DNA from: Magnolia sinica
Taxonomy: Eukaryota; Streptophyta; Magnoliopsida; Magnoliales; Magnoliaceae
Direction: 5' to 3'
Assembly: GCF_029962835.1 (NCBI RefSeq)
Contig: NC_080586.1
Span: 71,611,001-71,675,000, forward strand
DNA: 64,000 nucleotides
Shown here: positions 46,401 to 57,872 of the stretch, piece by piece
Numbering within the stretch: position 1 is the stretch's first letter
How the letters are laid out: each line of letters begins with the position of its first letter
Position numbers and translations under genes: made by a program
The notes under the pieces: generated by a model
The model's database searches: none
What the model was told of the DNA's origin: nothing
The model's input: only the letters and a program-made list of their open reading frames with translations

Positions 46401-48766
46401 GCCTACCAGGGATGGGGCACACCACGCACCCTGAAAATCACACCCATAACCCTCAATCGGATGTTTTTTTCCAGACTACAATTGGGTGGTGGTTAGAACT
46501 TAGAAACAAGAAAGTCCAAGAAACACTTTGTATACAATGTGCAAATGCAATTTTGAAGGAACTTCAATGATGAGAAGATTGAATCATGTGCCAATTTTCT
46601 ATCCGTTCTTGAGGTGATTTTCATTCCGATTAATGGGAGAGAGAGAAGATTACGGATGTCGGAAGCTCTTGGAATGTTTCCAGTTTGATTATTTCAACAG
46701 TTCTTATCTGGATGACTAATCTCAAAGCACACCAACATAGATGATCTGTAAGACTAGTTGCCCACTGAGGGTGGCTGGGTTTTGTTGGCCAGCTAGCCTT
46801 GATTGAATTTAAGTTTCTAACCATAGACTATTTAAGAAAGAAAAAAAAAACTTGCTAATGGGTGCTACTAATGTTTGGAAGAGTGGGAGTCAATGAGTCA
46901 TCTTCTGATCCACTACCACTTCACTCAGGAAGTCTGGTGCTCTCTGCCCAGATTATTCGAGGTGCCATGGATGATGCCAAAGTCAGTTAAAAAAGTTGAT
47001 AGAAGGATGGGAGATTGGCTTCCACCTCCAGATGGGATGTGAAAATTTGAACTTTAATGTGAGTGCTAGAGGCGATCCTGGACAGCCCAGAATTGGAGGG
47101 ATCATCAAAGACGACCAGTTTGTAGTTCGTAAAGCCTTTACTGGTCTTTTTGGGATCACTAATTCAAATGATCCTGAAGTCCAAGCTCTTCGGCAGGGGC
47201 TTAAGTTATTCTCTAGCCTTCGGGCCCATCCATCTGTTACAGAAGGAAAATCGGTATCCCTCAGTCCTTTTCTGTGGTGTTTCTCACGATAATTGCAGGT
47301 ATTAGAGAGTTGAAAGAGACTTTGATTTCCCATTCTCCTGTTTCCAAATAGCAATACAATGTAGCATATGATCTTCCTAAAAATGGATCTTTGCTCTGTT
47401 CTCTTGTAATTGGAACTCCCTCTCTGTTGTATGATATTTTTCCTAACTATAAAAAATGAGTTTTGCTAATGTTCCCACCTTCATGGGAAAGTTACCATCA
47501 TCTCCAAAGCTTTGAAATGGCACATGGGATGATCTATTGTTGATTTAAACTGTGCATTCATCTAAGAGCAAGCCATGGTCCAAAAATCATGCCAATCAAA
47601 TGATCCTAAACATCCGATCAATTGCATAAAAAATGGACATTCAAGATTGAGCGGAGAAACAAAATAGGTCAAATCACCATCTTGAAACATCTATTCGATA
47701 GATTCCACTTTGTACTACTCATGATTTCAACGCACAACTTCGGTTTAATGATTCTAACCATGTGATCTATGGCTTGAAAACAATGGACTGTTGTAAAAAT
47801 TTGGCCCCATTCAAAGGATTAGGATCATCTTATCAACATGATACTTGCATCATGGCTTACTCCCAATAGTACTATTGAATGAATCGTCCCAATTGATGAT
47901 TGGGCGTCCCACGTGTCATTCAAAAAGTTTGGGCACATTGCTTGCGTCCGCATAAAGGTCGGAATGCTAGCAAAACCCAATAAAAGTTTTTATTACCCTT
48001 TGAAAAACTACATACAATGTACCAAAATTCTTCCAATTGGACCAGCTAACAGTTGCAATTTTTGGCTTATGGACCATCCAGAAAGGGGCCCAACAAACGA
48101 ATGGTCAAAATCTCGAACGTGTGTGCCACACATACATGTTCTCAAACTAAACAATCACCACACAATAGTTCTCAAGATAATCGATAACGACACCAACCCA
48201 ACTGACAAAAACACCCATTTTTTTTTCTAACTTTGGAGTAAGAAAACACTACAATTTTGAACCACTGTAGAACCAAATCTATAAAGCAATGGGTCTGTGA
48301 ATCAGTTGGGGAGGGTGTAAATAGCAGCTCCTATAATATTCAAAACTAAAATAACAGGAAAAAGGGAAAACCATGTAAATCAAATAAGAATAGATTGAAA
48401 ACAGCATCAAATACAACGAAATAAATATCGAAGGAGAAACTGAGAAAGAAAGAAATCGAAGGAGAAGGAAGAAATACCATGTGGGGATATTTGTGTTCGT
48501 CGACAACACGGGTGTTTTCGAGCTTGATGTTGAGGTATTGATCGACGGAATGAAGGGTACCTGTGATTGCAAGGTCGTTCTTCAGCTCAACTGTAACCTG
48601 CTTTCCTACCAACTCCTTGAAATATGAGAAGAACAGCTGCCAAAAACCAAATAAGAAACAGAGATTGAACAAGGAAATGAGAAGGAGAGATTTAATGGAG
48701 AAAACCCATTATAGGATTTTAAGAAAAAAAAATAAAAATAAAATCAAGATAAAAAATTAATACCAT
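35969..48766 (-). CDS. LSM2: U6 snRNA-associated Sm-like protein LSm2, three coding exons
   Basis: A subunit of the heptameric LSM1-7 ring (cytoplasmic mRNA decapping and decay) and LSM2-8 ring (nuclear U6 snRNA binding and splicing). Coding exons on the - strand: 48766-48764 (ATG only), 48636-48478 (53 codons), 36088-35969 (39 codons plus TGA), giving 93 residues, the length of plant LSm2. Exon 2 begins LFFSYFKELVG and holds Sm motif 1 (ELKNDLAITGTLHSVDQYLN; Asp33 and Asn37 fit the RNA-contacting D..xN pattern). Exon 3 holds Sm motif 2 (FIRGSVVRYVQLP, with Ile62-Arg63-Gly64) and the tail DATRREARGG. All boundaries are GT-AG and phase 0: intron 1 is 127 bp, intron 2 12,389 bp. The large intron holds MITEs, TRIM-like repeats and a LINE relic. 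A damaged copy of the last exon lies downstream. No break was seen, so it is probably functional. Confidence 0.93.
36863..36889. repeat. (TA)n microsatellite
   Basis: About thirteen TA units in LSM2 intron 2, where copy A instead carries the inverted MITE pair. Confidence 0.95.
37477..41154. other. LSM2 intron 2 stretch without genes
   Basis: Plain sequence. 39500-39820 carries several 'gcattccaattaca(a/g)gc' phrases and ends 'acaagcccttag', suggesting the end of a Tourist-like MITE whose other end was not pinned down. Open frames here are short and resemble nothing I know. Confidence 0.5.
40675..40842. repeat. Small inverted-repeat patch rich in GATAC/GTATC
   Basis: Repeated 'cgatac', 'gtatcg' and 'ggcgatac' motifs on both strands within 170 bp, in the style of the CCGTAACGG MITEs. 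The family is unknown. Confidence 0.35.
41155..41910 (-). repeat. Tandem pair of TRIM-like repeats, about 370 bp each
   Basis: Two copies start 'ttgatgcaggacaattaacc' (41171 and about 41541) and continue through 'cttgctctaaaagct' and 'tttatctcatagcccagg' to 'gaaaatgcccctgcatta'. Between them lies 'ccactctaataccaac'. Inverted, this is GTTGGTATTAGAGTGG, close to the initiator-Met primer-binding site, so a TRIM on the - strand is likely. A third copy lies at 44412-44646. Fossil and non-coding. Confidence 0.65.
42329..42886. mobile_element. Tourist-like MITE with TAA duplication, carrying a nested MITE
   Basis: The ends GGGCATGTTTGATTTTCC and, inverted, GGGCCTGTTTGATTTTAC are flanked by TAA (42326-42328 and 42887-42889). 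A GGGCCCACC-type inverted-repeat unit occupies 42469-42758 inside it. Confidence 0.8.
42469..42758. mobile_element. GGGCCCACC-family MITE, 290 bp, inside the Tourist-like element
   Basis: Starts TGTGGGGCCCACCGTGATGT and ends with its inverse (atcacggtggggcccaca). This is one of the best-preserved pairs of ends in the window. Confidence 0.85.
42890..43597. mobile_element. Second Tourist-like MITE, directly abutting the first
   Basis: It begins GGGGTGTTTGATTTTTCA and ends with the inverse of GGGAGTGTTTGATTTTTC, and it shares the central TAA (42887-42889). The right-hand TAA has become AAA. It too contains a GGGCCCACC-type unit (43029-43452). Confidence 0.75.
43029..43452. mobile_element. GGGCCCACC-family MITE, about 420 bp, inside the second Tourist-like element
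   Basis: The left end 'atgagccccacctagatgta' and the right end 'gcatcacggtgggccccat' are inverted relatives. The inner 'gtccacttgagctttggatc' and 'tcattttagggcatgagc' phrases match the family. An A-run (43267-43285) interrupts it. Confidence 0.75.
43598..44411. other. LSM2 intron 2 stretch without genes
   Basis: Plain intron DNA with a T/A homopolymer stretch near 44190. Nothing recognised. Confidence 0.5.
44412..44646 (-). repeat. Third, single copy of the TRIM-like repeat
   Basis: 'tgatgcaggacgagtaacca' through 'gcgaatcaatccctttatct' to 'gaaaatgcccctaca' matches the tandem pair at 41155-41910. Its size suggests a solo copy. No clear target duplication. Confidence 0.6.
44647..45184. other. 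LSM2 intron 2 stretch, nothing recognised
   Basis: No open frame or repeat of note. Confidence 0.5.
45185..45345. mobile_element. Short inverted-repeat MITE with CCGTAACGG-type motifs
   Basis: Left 'aaggtattaaaaaaatggtt' and right 'cattactgttattgaatacc' are imperfect inverses. 'gtaatggctgttacgg', 'gtaacggccatatcg' and 'gatggccattacagccat' lie inside. A relative of 8640-8935. Confidence 0.55.
45346..46849. other. LSM2 intron 2 stretch, nothing recognised
   Basis: Several short open frames, none resembling a known protein. Confidence 0.5.
46850..47300 (+). mobile_element. LINE 3' fragment with zinc and RNase H-like regions
   Basis: The first part, in one frame, reads 'SHLLIHYHFTQEVWCSLP' and 'VPWMMPKSVKK', a decayed zf-RVT end. 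After a frame change come 'NFNVSARGDPGQPRIGGII' and 'EVQALRQGLKLFS', the RNase H-like domain of plant LINEs. It lies antisense to LSM2 within its large intron. 5'-truncated and broken. Confidence 0.7.
47301..48477. other. LSM2 intron 2, 5' part, no element
   Basis: Ordinary sequence leading to the exon 2 donor (GTATTT on the - strand). Nothing else recognised. Confidence 0.5.
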
Positions 48767-48904
48767 GTTTTCTTTTTCTGGATTTTGCTAAAGAAAAGAA
48801 GTTTTTTTTTCCTACGCTCTCTCGTGTGGGCTTCGAAGAGGGAAGGTGGGAAGTATTGGGATACAGTGCAGTGCCCTGCTCCACAGATCCCGTGCAGCAT
48901 AAAA

Positions 48905-49575
48905 TTCTGTGGGCCTACGGCAATGTCCGTGTGACATCCACTCCGTTCATCAGGTTCCCATAAAGTAGGCCACACTATAAGAAACGGTGGGGATTGAATG
49001 TCTACAGTTAAAATCTTATTCGATTCGTGGTCGGAATTGAGAATAGGGTTTATGATTGGAATTGACCGAAGCCACTGAAACTCTTTGAGTCCTACAGTGA
49101 TGTAGTGTCTTATCCAGGCCGTCCATCGGTTTTAACAGCTCATTTAAGTAAATGAGCTCAAATTGAAAGCATATCTGAAGCTCAAGTGGACCACACCATA
49201 GGAAACAGTGTGAATTGAACACCTACCATTGAAGGTTTATTGGGCCACACAAGTCTTCGATTAAGCTGATATTTGTCCATTCTCTTCGGTCATGTCTATT
49301 TAACCTCTTAAATAAGTTGGATAATAAATAAATATCATTGTACGTACTGAGAAGGTTTTCCAATAATAGACTTCGTTATCCCCGTTGTTTCTATGTGGTG
49401 GTACACTTGAGCTTTGAATATGCTTCAATTTTAAGCTGTAGCCCTAAATTGATATGGAAAAAGGTTATTTTGGCTCATGTCATAGAATGACACGGTTGTC
49501 CTAGAATGACACGGAAAAAGGATGGACCACGGGGATATGTTACATACATCCTTGGTGGCCCAGAGAGTTTACTCC
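48905..49575. mobile_element. Two fragmentary GGGCCCACC-family MITEs upstream of LSM2
   Basis: A partial copy (about 48905-49020) is followed by a fuller one (about 49085-49575) with 'gtgatgtagtgtcttatcca', 'agctcaagtggaccacacca' and the right end 'acatacatccttggtggccc'. They start about 140 bp upstream of the LSM2 ATG and so lie in or near its promoter. Confidence 0.6.
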
Positions 49576-49591
49576 ACCTGCTATACTTGGG

Positions 49592-50123
49592 TGGGACGCG
49601 GATTGCGTCCTACCCCCGCTCAGCCAGTAATCTGTCCGGGCAGGGCTATATGGGGCCCACCATAATGTAAGTGTTTTATCCACTCCATTCATCGTTTTTC
49701 TCAAATCATTTAAAAATATAACTCAAAAACCGAGGCAGGTCTACAGCTCCAGTACACCACACCAAAGGAAGCTGCAGTGATAATAACACCCACCATTGAA
49801 ACCTTTCTAAGAGCCACCGTGATGTTTTTTTACCATCCAACTTATTAATAAGGTCACGTAGACGTGGATGAAGTGAAAAAATAAATATCAGCTTGATCCA
49901 AAACTTCTCCAGCTCTCAAAAAGTTTTTAGTGGTAGAAGTTAAATCCCTACTTTATGGTGCATTTAATCCCTTCACCTGTCTCATGTTTTGACTCATACC
50001 TTAAAATGATCTGAGAAAAACGATTAATGGCATGGATAAAACACTTACATCATGGTGGGCCCCACATCGCTCTGCCTGGATGGTAATCCTCACCGTGCAG
50101 GGGTTGGACGCAATCCGCGTCCA
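49592..50123. mobile_element. GGGCCCACC-family MITE with long terminal inverted repeats
   Basis: The left end 'gggacgcggattgcgtccta' is matched by the inverse of 'ttggacgcaatccgcgtcca' on the right. After a variable patch, 'tggggcccaccataatgtaa' plus 'gtgttttatccac' on the left is matched by its inverse (about 50035-50070). The inverted repeats are about 95 bp. This is the most complete copy of the long form. No clean target duplication was read. Confidence 0.8.
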
Positions 50124-50928
50124 CAATATTAGCGAGGTTTGTTCCCCTTTCGTGGCTTGTCTGTGTAGGGTGTGGCTTCATGCCTCAATGGTAGAGAAAC
50201 TCTTTTTCAGTCCTGTGATCATGAGATTAACTATACACATGGGGGGTATGGGTGCGTGTGTAAAAAAAATTAAAAAAGAAAAAGAAAAAGTTGTTGTAAA
50301 TTTCATCTTGGGAATGGTATGTTGGTACTTACATATATTATTTAAGTATCTAATGTAATGATCAAGTATTAGTTTATAATTATGAATATTGACTTAATGT
50401 GAACCTTCGGTTGGGGCCTTAATTTTTTTCTCAATTCTCCGTTAGCCACCCCCACTAGGGAATTGATACCAAGACCTCACCGTTGAAACTGAGGTATCTT
50501 TCACTCCATCTACCCCTGGAGCTAGTGTGATCCTTGGGCTGGGCCTTGAAACCAGTCCTCTCTAAAGTTGGCTTGGCTTGGATTGACATGAACCTGACTT
50601 ACGAGGTACATCCCAACCTCTATTTGTCATGTAAGGCAGATCCAACGTCATAGTCAAAGGCTACAATAAGCAAATTCCACCCGAGTGAGTTTATCTGGAT
50701 TTGGAGGATGAGCTTGTGCTCTAAATTAGTTGGCTTCGAATAGATGAAGAAAGATAATTGTTGAATTTTGGATCATTGGAATCTTTTATATTTTGTGCGT
50801 CTTTTATCTAGCTTTGAATTTGGATAAAGGTAATTATGACCAATGAGAGTCGGATGGGTCCATATCATGAGGCCGTTTGGACACGCTATGGACAAAACAT
50901 GCATAACAATTTCCAATTTTGAAGATAG
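50124..50928. other. Intergenic stretch, nothing recognised
   Basis: No gene-like frame. Left flank of the second copia element. Confidence 0.5.
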
Positions 50929-51917
50929 TGTTAGAAATCCAGTACACAACGGAGGATAGAAGAAAACGATCAGATCTATCGGGTTCAAGGCTTGACTTGA
51001 ATAGTCGATTTCTCAAGACAGATTTGCTGCCCTTTTTCTGGAAATTCCAGCAAGTACAAATGAAAGAAATCTGCAAATTGTCTTCAAGATACAATGAACT
51101 CTCAATCCAATTTTCAACACGAAAATTTGCACATTTAAGTGTTGAACAGATCTCTAGTTTTGACACCGATATGCCTTAAAACATTTAGAAAAAACTCAGC
51201 AAGAAATTAGATCGAGAGTAATTGCACAGAAGATGATATAATGTTAAGAATTAAGAGTCTGTCCTTCCGGATTATAGTATCCAGGATTTATATCAACTGA
51301 AAGGTTATGAATTTCTTCCTGAAGAGGTGCTAAAGAGCCTCTTCAAGAAATCCATACCCATTCACAGCAAATAATTGCCTTTCCATGAAAGGACATAACT
51401 CTATGTCCTATGGCAGTTATTTCTGTACCCATTCAGACAGGAGCAGTTATCTAACAGGAAAAATTGAATCCACATAAGCGACACATGGCATAGGTGCCAC
51501 ATGTACAATCATGTCACAATTACTCTTAATCAACAAAGGTCATAAATCATCAGGATAAACCCTCGTTCAATTCCAGTTGTACCATGGCCAAAATTAAATA
51601 TATATAAAAAATGAACTATGTGCCACAAAGACTATCTTTTTGCTCCTTGCGACGATGCGAACGTGCTAAGTGCGCCTAATAAAGCGTCAAAAAGTGCCCA
51701 AGCAGCTCTATAGCCTACGCCACGTGCGCGCGTGCGCGGACGGTGCTTCGCACCGTCTTCGGGGAGATTTGAACCCTGGTTGCATAAGCAAAAACCCTTT
51801 CTCTTATTGACTGGCTATACACACTATTTATGGAAATTTTAAATAATTAATATATTTATTTACTCTCTAAAAATAACTTTTATTTTTAAAATTTATTTTT
51901 ATCTAAAACACACAACA
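50929..51917 (-). repeat. 3' LTR of the second copia element
   Basis: 989 bp, partner of 56401-57363. Near one edge lies a CpG-rich stretch with alternating 'gtgcgcgcgtgcgcgg'-type sequence (51725-51742), decayed in the partner. Confidence 0.92.
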
Positions 51918-54900
51918 ATCCCCCACAATTTCAAAAATAAAATCAGATTATATAACGAATGGCATATCAGTATAAATAGGTGCATAAGTAAAGGTGTCTT
52001 TTGGATTTGAACATTTACTTTAGTATATATGTATCAAAGTTATGCCAGGTACTTAGTGACTCATTAGTCTTGAACAAAGGACCTTAAATGACTCACCGGA
52101 CACATAACACACATCTATTTATATATAACTGGAGATCTAAAAGTTCGCACATTTCTGGCCTTGTGCGTATCCTTATTTCATGAGTATTCTAGAGACGATC
52201 CCAATCTCTTCAAAAGCAGCCTTACTTCTCTACTCATATAGGTAGATCTATCAAAGATGATTCTGCTTCATTTCAACAAAGTCTGCTTATAAATTTATTA
52301 AGAATTAGTACTCAGCCTCTTATGAAATGAAGAACCAAACACTAGACTTTTAGGAATGAGACTTAAAATTTCTTTCTTCTAGTGTATATTTCAGTCACAT
52401 ACTTGACTTGTTTGTCCCTTTGAACCTAGCTTATATTTCAAAACATAGGTAGAGTTGCTATCAAGAGTGAAAGTTACATCTTTATGGATCTTAGTCTCAT
52501 TCCTTTAGTGGTTCTTCTTATCTGATCTCTTAATAAAACTTTTGTCAAGGGATCTGCTAAGTTCAGGATGGATTTAACATATTCCACTGTGATTACTTCA
52601 TCTCTAAGCAATCCTTTAACAAAGTTATGCTTTACACCTACATTTCTAGACTTACCATTATAAATCTTACTCATAGCACAACAAAGAGTAGCCTGACTAT
52701 CACAAAAGATAGATATGACAGGAGTAGGTTTTGGCTAATATGGGATTTCCATCAGTAAGTATCTTAGTCATTCACGCCAAGTGCAATAAACTGACTTTCC
52801 ATTGTAGAGTGAGATATGCACGTTTGTTTTTTAGATGCCCATGATATTGCTCCTCTTCCAAGAGTGAATTTCCAGCCACTTGTAGATTTAAATTCTATAC
52901 TATCTACATTCCAGCTTGCATCGTTGTACCCTTCAAGTACAGTGGGATATGATTTATAATGCAATCCATAGTCTATAATTCCTCTTAGATACTTTAAAAT
53001 TCTGAAAATCACATTCCAGTGTACTTGTCCTGGATTACTGGTATACCTACTTAACATTCCTATTGTGAATGCTATATCGGGTCCAGTGCAATTCATTGCA
53101 TACATTAAATTCCCAATAGCACTCGCATATTCTTGTTGTGCTTTACATCTACCAGTATTGTTAATCAATTTAATACTTGGATCAAATGGGGTTGAAACCG
53201 GTTTATCATCATAATGATTAAACTTCTTTAACACTTTCTCTAGATAATGAGATTGTGTTAAGGCTATTCCATCATTATGATTATAAATTTAATACATAAT
53301 ATTATATTGGCTTTGCCCATATCCTTCATGTCGAAGTTGATATTTAGAAACTTTTTAGTTTCTTTCACACAGTTATCATTTGGTCCAAATATTAGCATAT
53401 CATCTACGTATAGGCAGATAATGATTTGAAATTTAATATATATGCACTGCTTAGTTTACTCTAAAACCATTAGATTGTACTACTTGATCAAACTTCTCAT
53501 GCCATTGTTTAGAAGTTTGCTGGAGCCCATAGAGAGATTTAACCAGTTTACACACTTTCTTCTCTTGCCCGGGTTGAACAAACCCTTCGAGTTGTTTCAT
53601 ATAGACTTCTTCATCTACATCACCATTTAAGAATGCCGTTTTGACATCCATTTGATGGATTACTAGGTGGTAAATTGCTGCAAGAGCAATTAAAGTCCTA
53701 ATGGTAGATATTCGAGCAACAGGAGCATATGTATCGAAAAAATCGATACCTTCCTTTTGTCTAAAACCTTTGGCCACCAATCGAGCTTTAAACTTATTTA
53801 TAGTTCCATCAAGATTGAACTTTCTTTTAAAAATTCATTTACATCTTATAGGCTTTGAACCTGGTAGAAGATCGACTAAACACCATGTGTTATTGGAGAC
53901 TATGGAATCCATTTCATCGTCAATGGCTTCCCTCCAAAACTGTACATCAGGAGATGAGAGAGCTTCACTAAGTGTTGATGGATCATTTTCAATACTAAGT
54001 GGTAGAGTAATCTCCTTTCTTATTTCATTTTTATCCCCTTCTATAAGGAACATATAGAAATCTGGGCCAAAAGATGTTTCTTTTCTTGCCCTTTTCAATC
54101 TCCTTGGTTCATTTTCTTCTGGATGAGTATTAGATTTATCATGAAAGTTGTTAAGCTCTTCGTTCATTGGTTCTATTATATTTTCATCAACCTGCCTTTT
54201 TAATAATTATTCATATAGTCTTTGTATACTGTGTTTTCAAAAAATATAGCATCCTTAGACTTTATAATCATGTTTTTGTCAGCAAAAGAAGTTTGTTCTA
54301 GAACCAGTAATCTATATATGGGACTATTAATCCCGTAACCCACAAAGGCACACCTGATTCCTCTAGGACCTAATTTTACTCTCTTAGAATCAATAATCCT
54401 GACTTCTGCTATATTTTCCCACACTTTGAAGTAATGAAGATATGGTTTCTTCTTTTTCAATAATTCATATGGAGAAACATTCAATTTTTTTGTGTAGGAT
54501 AATATTTAAAATACGGTTTGCTGTTAATAATGTTTCCTCTCATAAATTCAGTGGTAACCCAGAATTTGATATCATACAGTTGATCATCTCAACTAATGTA
54601 ATATTTTTGCGTTCCGCTAGGCCATTTTGTTGAGGTGTGTAAGGTGCCGTAAATTCATGGATTATACCATTTGATTCACAGAATTCATTGAATTCATTAG
54701 AAGAGTACTCACCTCCTCTATCACTTTTGAGGGCTTTAATCTTTATATTCAACTGATTTTTCACTTCGGCCTTATAAAGCTTAAACTTTTCAAAGATTTC
54801 ATCTTTAGATTTTATCAAGTATACATATGAAAATCTAGTGAAGTCATCGATAAATGTGATAAAATACCTTTTTTCCTCCACGAGTTAATGTATTATTTAA

Positions 54901-56400
54901 ATCACAAATATCAAAATGAATTAACTCCAAGGGTTGTGTTTTTCTCATGCCAGTCCCAAACGGTTTTCTGGTTATTTTAGAATGGGCACACACATCACAT
55001 TTTTCTTTTTGTTGTATTTCATATTTAGGTATAAGTCCCAGGATCATCATTCTTTTCATTGAATGATAATTAACATGACCTAGTCTAGCATGCCATAAAG
55101 ATACTGAATCCACTATATAAATGGAAACATCATCATTATTATTAATATTTAGTTTAATCATACCATTACATGAATATCCTTTGCCAACAAACATACCATT
55201 CTTGGTAATAACCAACTTATCAGACTCAATCACTATTTTGAATCTTCTCTTCTTGAGAAGATCGCTTGACACTAGATTTTTAGACATGTCAGGTACATGC
55301 AATACATTTGTTAGTGTCAGTCTTTTGCCTGATGTAAACTGAAGCTTGACTGTTCCTTTTCCAACAACGTTCCCATGAATGTTATTACCCATCTTTACTT
55401 CTTGTCCAGTTGTAATACCTTCATAGGTCTTGAAGATGTTTCGATCCTTTGATATGTAAATGGTTGCACCAGTATCTAGCCACCATCCACCATCGAATAT
55501 TACTGTGTTAGCTTCAGTAATCATTGTTACAAGTTGGTCTTCTATCATGTTAGCCTAAGCTTTTAGTTGCTTCTTCCTGTGTCGACATTCCTTTATATGG
55601 TGTCCTGGCTTATTGCAGAAGTGACACTCGCCCTTTTTCTTTCCCTTTTTCTTAAACTCTGTATCTTTCTTTGGGGGAATAGATTTGGAGTTCTGAATTT
55701 TTGGCTTGTTATCTTCTACTATATTTGCTTTGGAATGATTTTCTGAAGCACTTTCTTTCTTGTCTCGGTTTCTGGACTCTTCTTCTATATGAAGATGTCG
55801 TTGAAGCCCTTCAAGATTGTACTTTCTTTCATCATGTTTCAATTTCTTTTTACAATCAAACCATGATGAGGGTAATTTTACAATTACTACACTAACTAGG
55901 CATTCTTCAGGAAGATCTATACCACAAATCTTCAATTCATCAACCAAGTTCTGTAGTTCGGTTACTTGGGAGAGAATTGATTGATCATTTTTAAACTTGA
56001 AGTGGACAAAATTGTTGATCAAAAATTTCTGAGTACTGATCTCTTCGGTTTTATATTTTTCATCTAATTTTGTCCACAGATCTTTAGCAGAGGATATTTT
56101 AAGATATCAGTACTCAGAAAGGGCGTTTAAGATATGACCTTTGCATAGAAAATCGTCCTCTTTCTTTTTCTTCCGTTCTAACTTCACTTATTCTGAGTCA
56201 TCGTCTTTTGGCTCGGTCAGAGAAGGCAGATCATCATCTAGGATGTAAGATAACTTAAGAGTTGTCAGAAAGAAAAGCATGTTCTGCTGTCATCTTGAGA
56301 AGAATTGACCGTCGAAACGATCTAGTCGTACAAAGTCTTGGTTCATAACTTGAATGGAATGAATTGTCTCCATTATGACTAAAGTTAAATCTATCTTGAA

Positions 56401-57363
56401 TGTTAGAAATCCAATACACAACGGAGCATATAAGAAAATGATCAGATCTATCGGGTTCAAGGCTCGACTTGAATAGTCGATTTCTCAAGACAGATTTGCT
56501 GCCCTTTTTCTGGAAATTCCAGCAAGTGCAAACGAAGGAAATCTGCAAATTGTCTTCAGGATACAATGAACTCTCAATCCAATTTTCAACACGAAAATTT
56601 GCACATTTAAGTGTTGAACAGATCTCTAGTTTTGACACCGATATGCCTTAAGACGTTCAGAAAAAACTCAGCAAGAGATTAGATCGAGAGTAATTGCACA
56701 GAAGATGATATAATGTTAAGAATTAAGAGTCTGTCCTTCTGGGTTATAGTATCTAGGATTTATATCAACTGAAATGTTATAAATTTCTTCCTGAAGAGGT
56801 GCTAAAGAGCCTCTTCAAGAAATCCATACTCATTCACAGCAAATAATTGCCTTTTCATGAAAGGACATGACTCTATGTCCTATGACAGTTATTTCTATAC
56901 CCATTCAGACAGGAGCAATTATCCAACAGAAAAAATTGAATCCACATAAACGACACATGGCATAGGTGCCACATGTACAATCATGTCACAATTACTCTTA
57001 ATCAACAAAGGTCATAAATTATCAGGATAAACCCTTATTCAATTCCAGTTGTACCATGGCCAAAATAAATAAATAAAAATTGAATCATGTGCCAAAAAGA
57101 CTATCTTTTTGCTCCTTGCGACGATGCGAACGTTCTAAGTGCGCCTAATAAAGCGCCAAAAAGCGCCTAAGCAACCCTACAACCTACACCATGCACGCGG
57201 GTGCGCGGACAGTGCTTCTCACCATCCTCGAGGAGATTTGAACCCTGGTTGCATAAGTAAAAATCCATTCTCTTACCGACTGGCTATACACACTATTTAT
57301 GGAAAGTTTAAATAATTAATATATTTATTTACTTTCTAAAAATAACTTTTAATATACACAACA
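56401..57363 (-). repeat. 5' LTR of the second copia element
   Basis: 963 bp. It begins (on +) TGTTAGAAATCC and ends ATACACAACA. The length difference from the partner is mainly near the outer edge. Confidence 0.92.
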
Positions 57364-57872
57364 GTAGTAGTCACTAGGTGCGTGTTTGATGTTAGGCCAT
57401 GTGTTTACACCTGATTTAATTCTGGTAGCTCTAGTGACTCAAATACTGCCATGTGGCAGTGAAATCTCACCAAGAAATAAATGGTAGATCTCTTCGGTTG
57501 CCCTCATGGCCAAATGGGATAATAATTCAAAAGGTCATGAGTAACCCAAGCATGGTAAGTTCAGCTGGCTACAATGATGAGACATTTGTTGCATATTCTG
57601 CTCACATGGTAGAGCCAACTATTCACCATAGTGGTCTCATGATCGAAATGGGTATGACCAAAACATAGTCGTGGCAAGGGATAGATTCTTATGATACACC
57701 ATCGTATCTTGTAGAAGCCCTTACGACCAAAACATTTAAGGCAGGGAATAACAATAATGCTAAGTTGGCTGAGTTTCATGACGCACTACACACATTTATG
57801 CTAAGAAAGAGATAATATAACCAACAAATGACGTCTCAAGTGAGACTCTTGTCCATGTAATAGGATCATGAT
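57364..57872. other. Intergenic stretch between copia and hAT elements
   Basis: Short frames only; nothing recognised. Confidence 0.5.

Larger units (their letters stand above)
50929..57363 (-). mobile_element. Second full-length Ty1/copia element, broken
   Basis: Fossil LTR retrotransposon read on the - strand. The LTRs at 56401-57363 (5') and 50929-51917 (3') both have TGTT...AACA ends. The polypurine tract GTGGGGGAT abuts the 3' LTR (51926-51918). Parts in order: gag with zinc knuckle C-x2-C-x4-H-x4-C (to about 55560), protease and GAG-pre-integrase plus integrase (about 54200-55548), reverse transcriptase (about 53280-54170), RNase H (about 52474-53234). The protease-integrase-RT order marks it as copia. 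It has roughly seven breaks in the polyprotein. The LTRs are about 95% alike over the first 400 bp by eye, so it is distinctly younger than the Tnt1-like element. No exact target duplication (gatag against gtagt), and no standard initiator-Met primer site was seen at the 5' LTR edge. Confidence 0.93.

Noticed and set aside
48346-48672. A 108-codon - strand frame starting upstream of exon 2 and running past it.
   Set aside because: Its first residues come from intron 1 and its last from intron 2. Only 48478-48636 is LSM2 coding sequence.
50929-51179. Frames of about 110-127 codons beginning MSKLEICSTLKCANF at 51166 and 56638 (- strand), present twice.
   Set aside because: They lie inside the two LTRs of the second copia element and are repeated because the LTRs are. 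No protein family was recognised.
50924-57368. A 5-bp target duplication for the second copia element.
   Set aside because: gatag and gtagt do not match closely enough. Left as not found.
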